From positions 1-9,481 of the forward strand of contig JAPKEY010000050.1 in assembly GCA_028821815.1 (NCBI GenBank): a DNA stretch of 9,481 nt, read 5' to 3'. The first letter of the stretch is position 1. Each line of letters starts with the position of its first letter. A program made the position numbers and the translations under genes. Source of the DNA: Candidatus Poseidoniales archaeon. GTDB lineage: Archaea; Thermoplasmatota; Poseidoniia; Poseidoniales; Thalassarchaeaceae. Positions 6,817 to 9,481 of this stretch are shown one piece after another. The notes beneath the pieces were generated by a model. That model was not told where the DNA came from. It did no database searches and saw nothing but the letters and a program-made list of their open reading frames with translations.

Positions 6817-7572
6817 GTGGGCAAGGTCATCGTCCGAACATCGGATTTCCGTTTGGCTTATCGGTTACTGGCCGGTTTGAAGGCGAGGCAGGTCCGTTGT
6901 GATCACCTTGAAGGGAATGCTCCGCTTCCACCATCATCTCTTGTTTGGATGGCCACACACGAGGAAGTTGAGGCTGCTGCTGACCCTCTGGGAATTGGGG
7001 CGACACTTGAATCGGTAGATTCGGCCATCGATCGTGCGCTACGCTTTGTTGCGAAAGGTGGTATGGTCAAGGAATTGACATTCGGTATTGATCCGGGTCC
7101 CCGTCCTGGTTTGGCTTGGATCGGCGATGGTCGCATTTTGGGGGCGGCTCAATTTGAATCCGTAGATGCAACCGTAGATCGGATATGTGCACTTTCAAGT
7201 GACATAGGTCATACCTCTTTGACAGTGCGAATTGGTGATGGTTCTCGTACGATTTCAAATCGCTTGGCCAATGTGTGCCTTGCGCGTGGGTTGAGGGTTG
7301 AGCGTGTGGATGAAAGGCGTACATCTAGGGGATTACAACGTAATCAGCATCACGCTTCAGCAGCAAGGATTGCTCAGATGAATGGCGAATTGGTGGTAGA
7401 AAAACAACCGGTGGTCCCGACTTCGGGCGAGGTGAAAGAAGTTCAGAGGTTGAGTCGTCGAGTATCGGGCGGACAGGTGACAATTTCCCAGAGGCTGGCA
7501 CAGGCAGTTGCAGTGGGTCGGCTTTCAATGGATGAAGCGATTGGTAGACAACTCCAGAGAGTAAGTTACTGA
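6817..7572 (+). CDS. RNase H-fold protein with YqgF/RuvC-like signatures
   Basis: The product is 251 residues from GTG 6817; GAGG at 6802-6805 lies 11 bases upstream. Residues 1-85 look like a separate small alpha/beta domain that I do not recognise. About residues 87-190 carry an RNase H-like core: FGIDPGPRPGLAWI (Asp92) followed by GRILGAA, as at the start of YqgF and RuvC. Next come VRIGDGS (Asp141) and VDERRTS (Asp165, Glu166), which resembles the DERLTT signature of YqgF. The last core helix, HHASAARIA (about 178-186), sits where these families usually have an Asp; here His or Ser occupies the place. The C-terminal 40 residues are helical (EVQRLSRRVSGG, then ISQRLAQAVAVGRL). YqgF and RuvC relatives act as nucleases on RNA or DNA junctions. 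Activity here is uncertain because of the last motif. The gene is divergent from hjc over a 135-base promoter region, which points to DNA recombination or repair. The fold call is moderately firm; the exact function is inference. Confidence 0.75.
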   Translation: MGKVIVRTSDFRLAYRLLAGLKARQVRCDHLEGNAPLPPSSLVWMATHEEVEAAADPLGIGATLESVDSAIDRALRFVAKGGMVKELTFGIDPGPRPGLAWIGDGRILGAAQFESVDATVDRICALSSDIGHTSLTVRIGDGSRTISNRLANVCLARGLRVERVDERRTSRGLQRNQHHASAARIAQMNGELVVEKQPVVPTSGEVKEVQRLSRRVSGGQVTISQRLAQAVAVGRLSMDEAIGRQLQRVSY

Positions 7573-7604
7573 GGCGCAGTGCATGGCGTAGCGCGTGTTG
7601 CGCC
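7573..7604 (+). terminator. Hairpin directly after the RNase H-like gene
   Basis: GGCGCA (7573-7578) begins right after the stop codon and pairs with TGCGCC (7599-7604). In RNA the stem can extend to 10 pairs with three G-U wobbles, leaving a 12-base loop. No T-run follows, so it is not a standard intrinsic terminator. A 3'-end structure protecting the mRNA, or a barrier between two converging transcripts, are both possible. Confidence 0.35.
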
Positions 7605-7653
7605 CCACAGTTTCGCATATCGGAGGATAATATCGATGCCATCACAGGCGAAC

Positions 7654-9481
7654 TCAAACTACTGTGATCCAGACCGTCGCTGTGGTGATGTCACGTGAAT
7701 CCGAAATCTCTAGGGTGAATTCCCATGTACCGACTGCAAGGCCGGTGGCATTCGTCATCCTCCATCCGTCCTCGACATTATATTCGATCGTCGCGCCACA
7801 TTGGTCACAACTCCAGTTGAACCTGAAAGCCCCCGGCCCCTCGTCCGGGTCGTAAGAGCCTGAAGCGTTGAGCTGCACGGTGGTGCCGTAGGCCACGGTC
7901 TGGTTCAAGCCAGCGACGGCGATGGGTGCAATGTTGGTGAACTGAGTGGGCCATGTCGTGTTCATCCACTCGGTGTGAGTGGCGCTGAATTCACCATCGA
8001 ACACGGTCAGCGTAATCAGGTATTCACCTTCTGCCGAGTAATTGTGGAATGCTTCCCTGCCATTACTGGTGTTTCCATCGCCGAAGTCCCAACTGTAGTA
8101 ATGAGGGTCTGAATCACTTGCATTAGATGCGAATTTGATTCCGTGAACGCTCAACACATAGGCTTCACTGGGCATGATATCAGAGAGGGTTGGCGCGACA
8201 TTCGTGTGGCTTCCAAGGTCGACCCACCCGTGACTGATGCCACCATGTCTGTCACTGACGATGACGAATACCCTCCGGTCGGGCGGGTCATTCCAACTCA
8301 TTGTATCCAGGAAACCATGACCGATTCTGTTTGAATTGTGAGTATTGCCACCATTCGTTTTGAAATTCCAGAATACTGAGAGGTCGTCACCATCGACATC
8401 ACTCGTTGTGACGCTGAAGTCGTAGACATGGGGCGCGGTTGAAACGAGCGTCGCGCTCACATTCTGAATCGTGGGTGCCGTATTGGACGGGAATTCGCCG
8501 ATGTTCACCTCAACTGTCACCGTGTTGCCCACCGTACTGACCAGTGTGAGATGAATCGTCCCTGAAGGGTCAGTCCATGACCTACCAACATGGAGATTCG
8601 AGTCGAATCCACCCATGATTGTCTGGGTTTCAGGTGAGGCATCGAACGCCACTGTACCAATCCCCCCGGACACTCCAGGTTGGTCATCAAATGGGTAGGT
8701 GTGAACGATTTCCACCTTACCGCCTCGGTTGGTCAGCCACCAATTCTCACCATTCAATATCGGTATACGAATCGTACCGGCATCGGAATCGTCAATATGA
8801 GTGATAGTCCAAGTCCCACCAGAACTCGCGTCGTAGATGTTGGAGGAGTTGATCCAACCAAACATGGCCTTGTCCGCTGCGTTCAAGGAACCCATTTCTA
8901 AACCACCACCCAATGCACTCTGACCAGATCCATACTCTTCCAGAACACCTTCGTGGAGGTTGCGGAATCCAGAATGGTCGATGCCCAATGCATGGCCGAA
9001 CTCATGTACGTATACGGGGGGGAGTGGCCCGAATGTGATTCCCATCTGGACCCGGCCGGTGAGAATGGAGAGGGAACTGCCATTTGGCATGGTCATGTTC
9101 TTCCAAATCATTCCCTTCGATCCGAAGGCGTTGTTCGCAGTATTGCGGAAGATGATCTGGTCGAATTCGCTGAGGTTGAAGCCATCTTGCGCCGCCGAAT
9201 CCAAGCCATTCAGGTGGTTTTGACTTTGGGGTGAACTGGCGATCTCATAGGGGCCCGCCACGCTGGTGTTGAACCAAATCTTGCCGAATGACTGATTGAC
9301 GAACCAATCATCCACGATTGAAAACTCAGCCAACGCCTCTGCGGCTGTCTTCGGAGTAGTCGCTCCGGGGTCATTCGTCAGGATGATCAGAACTCGACTC
9401 TCACCTGTAGCCCGTTCCAGCGTATACTCGCGTTCATTCGGCAGTGGCGGTGGCGGGTAGATGCAACTTCCATCATCCACG
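7654..9481 (-). CDS. Secreted metzincin-type zinc protease with PKD-like domains, 5' end cut by window edge
   Basis: The frame enters from the right edge. The GTG at 9480 is almost certainly internal, because VDDGSCIYP is the end of a Cys-containing motif common in secreted proteins that normally follows other sequence. About 608 residues are visible, numbered from that GTG. HEFGHALGIDH (159-169) is the full HExxHxxGxxH zinc site of metzincins. Met196 in LEMGSLNAADKAMFGW is the likely Met-turn, and this stretch resembles gametolysin (M11) or M6-type peptidases. A beta-rich region follows (about 222-328), then three Ig/PKD-like domains: about 334-424, 427-505 (with the PKD hallmark WDFGDG) and 517-608 (with ASGSYDPDEG and a Cys-Asp-Gln-Cys pair). 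Many N-x-S/T sites suit an extracellular glycoprotein. It likely degrades external protein or processes surface proteins. No C-terminal membrane anchor is present. Sampled lines near 7801-7920 are about 62-65% G+C, against about 47% in the left-hand gene, so recent transfer or a different selection history is possible. Confidence 0.88.
   Translation of the reverse strand, partial: VDDGSCIYPPPPLPNEREYTLERATGESRVLIILTNDPGATTPKTAAEALAEFSIVDDWFVNQSFGKIWFNTSVAGPYEIASSPQSQNHLNGLDSAAQDGFNLSEFDQIIFRNTANNAFGSKGMIWKNMTMPNGSSLSILTGRVQMGITFGPLPPVYVHEFGHALGIDHSGFRNLHEGVLEEYGSGQSALGGGLEMGSLNAADKAMFGWINSSNIYDASSGGTWTITHIDDSDAGTIRIPILNGENWWLTNRGGKVEIVHTYPFDDQPGVSGGIGTVAFDASPETQTIMGGFDSNLHVGRSWTDPSGTIHLTLVSTVGNTVTVEVNIGEFPSNTAPTIQNVSATLVSTAPHVYDFSVTTSDVDGDDLSVFWNFKTNGGNTHNSNRIGHGFLDTMSWNDPPDRRVFVIVSDRHGGISHGWVDLGSHTNVAPTLSDIMPSEAYVLSVHGIKFASNASDSDPHYYSWDFGDGNTSNGREAFHNYSAEGEYLITLTVFDGEFSATHTEWMNTTWPTQFTNIAPIAVAGLNQTVAYGTTVQLNASGSYDPDEGPGAFRFNWSCDQCGATIEYNVEDGWRMTNATGLAVGTWEFTLEISDSRDITTATVWITVV

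Noticed and set aside
7325..7657. Minus-strand frame of 110 codons
   Set aside because: It is antisense to the RNase H-like gene, whose motifs are clear; the translation shows no recognisable feature.
9478..9480. GTG as the real start of the metzincin-type protease
   Set aside because: No signal peptide follows it, and the DDGSC motif directly after it normally ends an upstream module, so the gene continues beyond the window.
1..9481. CRISPR array, tRNA, rRNA, insertion sequence or phage genes
   Set aside because: No regularly spaced repeats, no cloverleaf-like or rRNA sequence, and no transposase or phage protein motifs were seen on either strand.

Overview
The window looks like chromosomal DNA from a marine planktonic euryarchaeon, most likely the Marine Group II / Poseidoniales lineage. 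The reasons are an archaeal Hjc-type Holliday junction resolvase, an ER/archaeal-type (Ser-His) signal peptidase, large secreted beta-rich proteins (one with PKD-like domains and a DDGSC motif), acidic C-terminal tails and tight gene packing. The lineage is inferred from protein style; there is no rRNA gene to confirm it.

Layout, left to right. (1) 1-2486, minus: most of a very large secreted protein (at least 828 residues) with a clear signal peptide. It runs off the left edge and has no internal stop. (2) 2658-4300, plus: a two-gene unit of an unrecognised membrane protein with an acidic tail and a signal peptidase I; their reading frames meet at GTGA and are probably translationally coupled. 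(3) 4304-5833, minus: a site-2-type intramembrane metalloprotease (M50) with a PDZ domain, convergent to the signal peptidase with a 3-base gap. (4) 5873-6052, plus: a small 59-residue helical protein, divergent from the M50 gene. (5) 6049-6681, minus: an Hjc-like resolvase with an insertion and a C-terminal extension. (6) 6817-7572, plus: an RNase H-fold protein with YqgF/RuvC-like signatures, divergent from hjc across 135 bases that carry a nested inverted repeat. (7) 7654-9481, minus: the C-terminal part of a secreted metzincin-type zinc protease with PKD-like domains, cut by the right edge; the part sampled is visibly richer in G+C.

Two functional themes appear. One is protein export and membrane proteolysis: signal peptidase, M50 protease, an unknown membrane partner, and two secreted proteins, at least one of which has a signal peptide that such a peptidase would cleave. 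The other is DNA junction processing: Hjc and a YqgF/RuvC-like protein share one divergent promoter region. That pairing is the most interesting candidate for an undescribed functional link. I see no CRISPR array, insertion sequence, tRNA or rRNA. No gene-free stretch exceeds 300 bases; the longest is 2487-2657.
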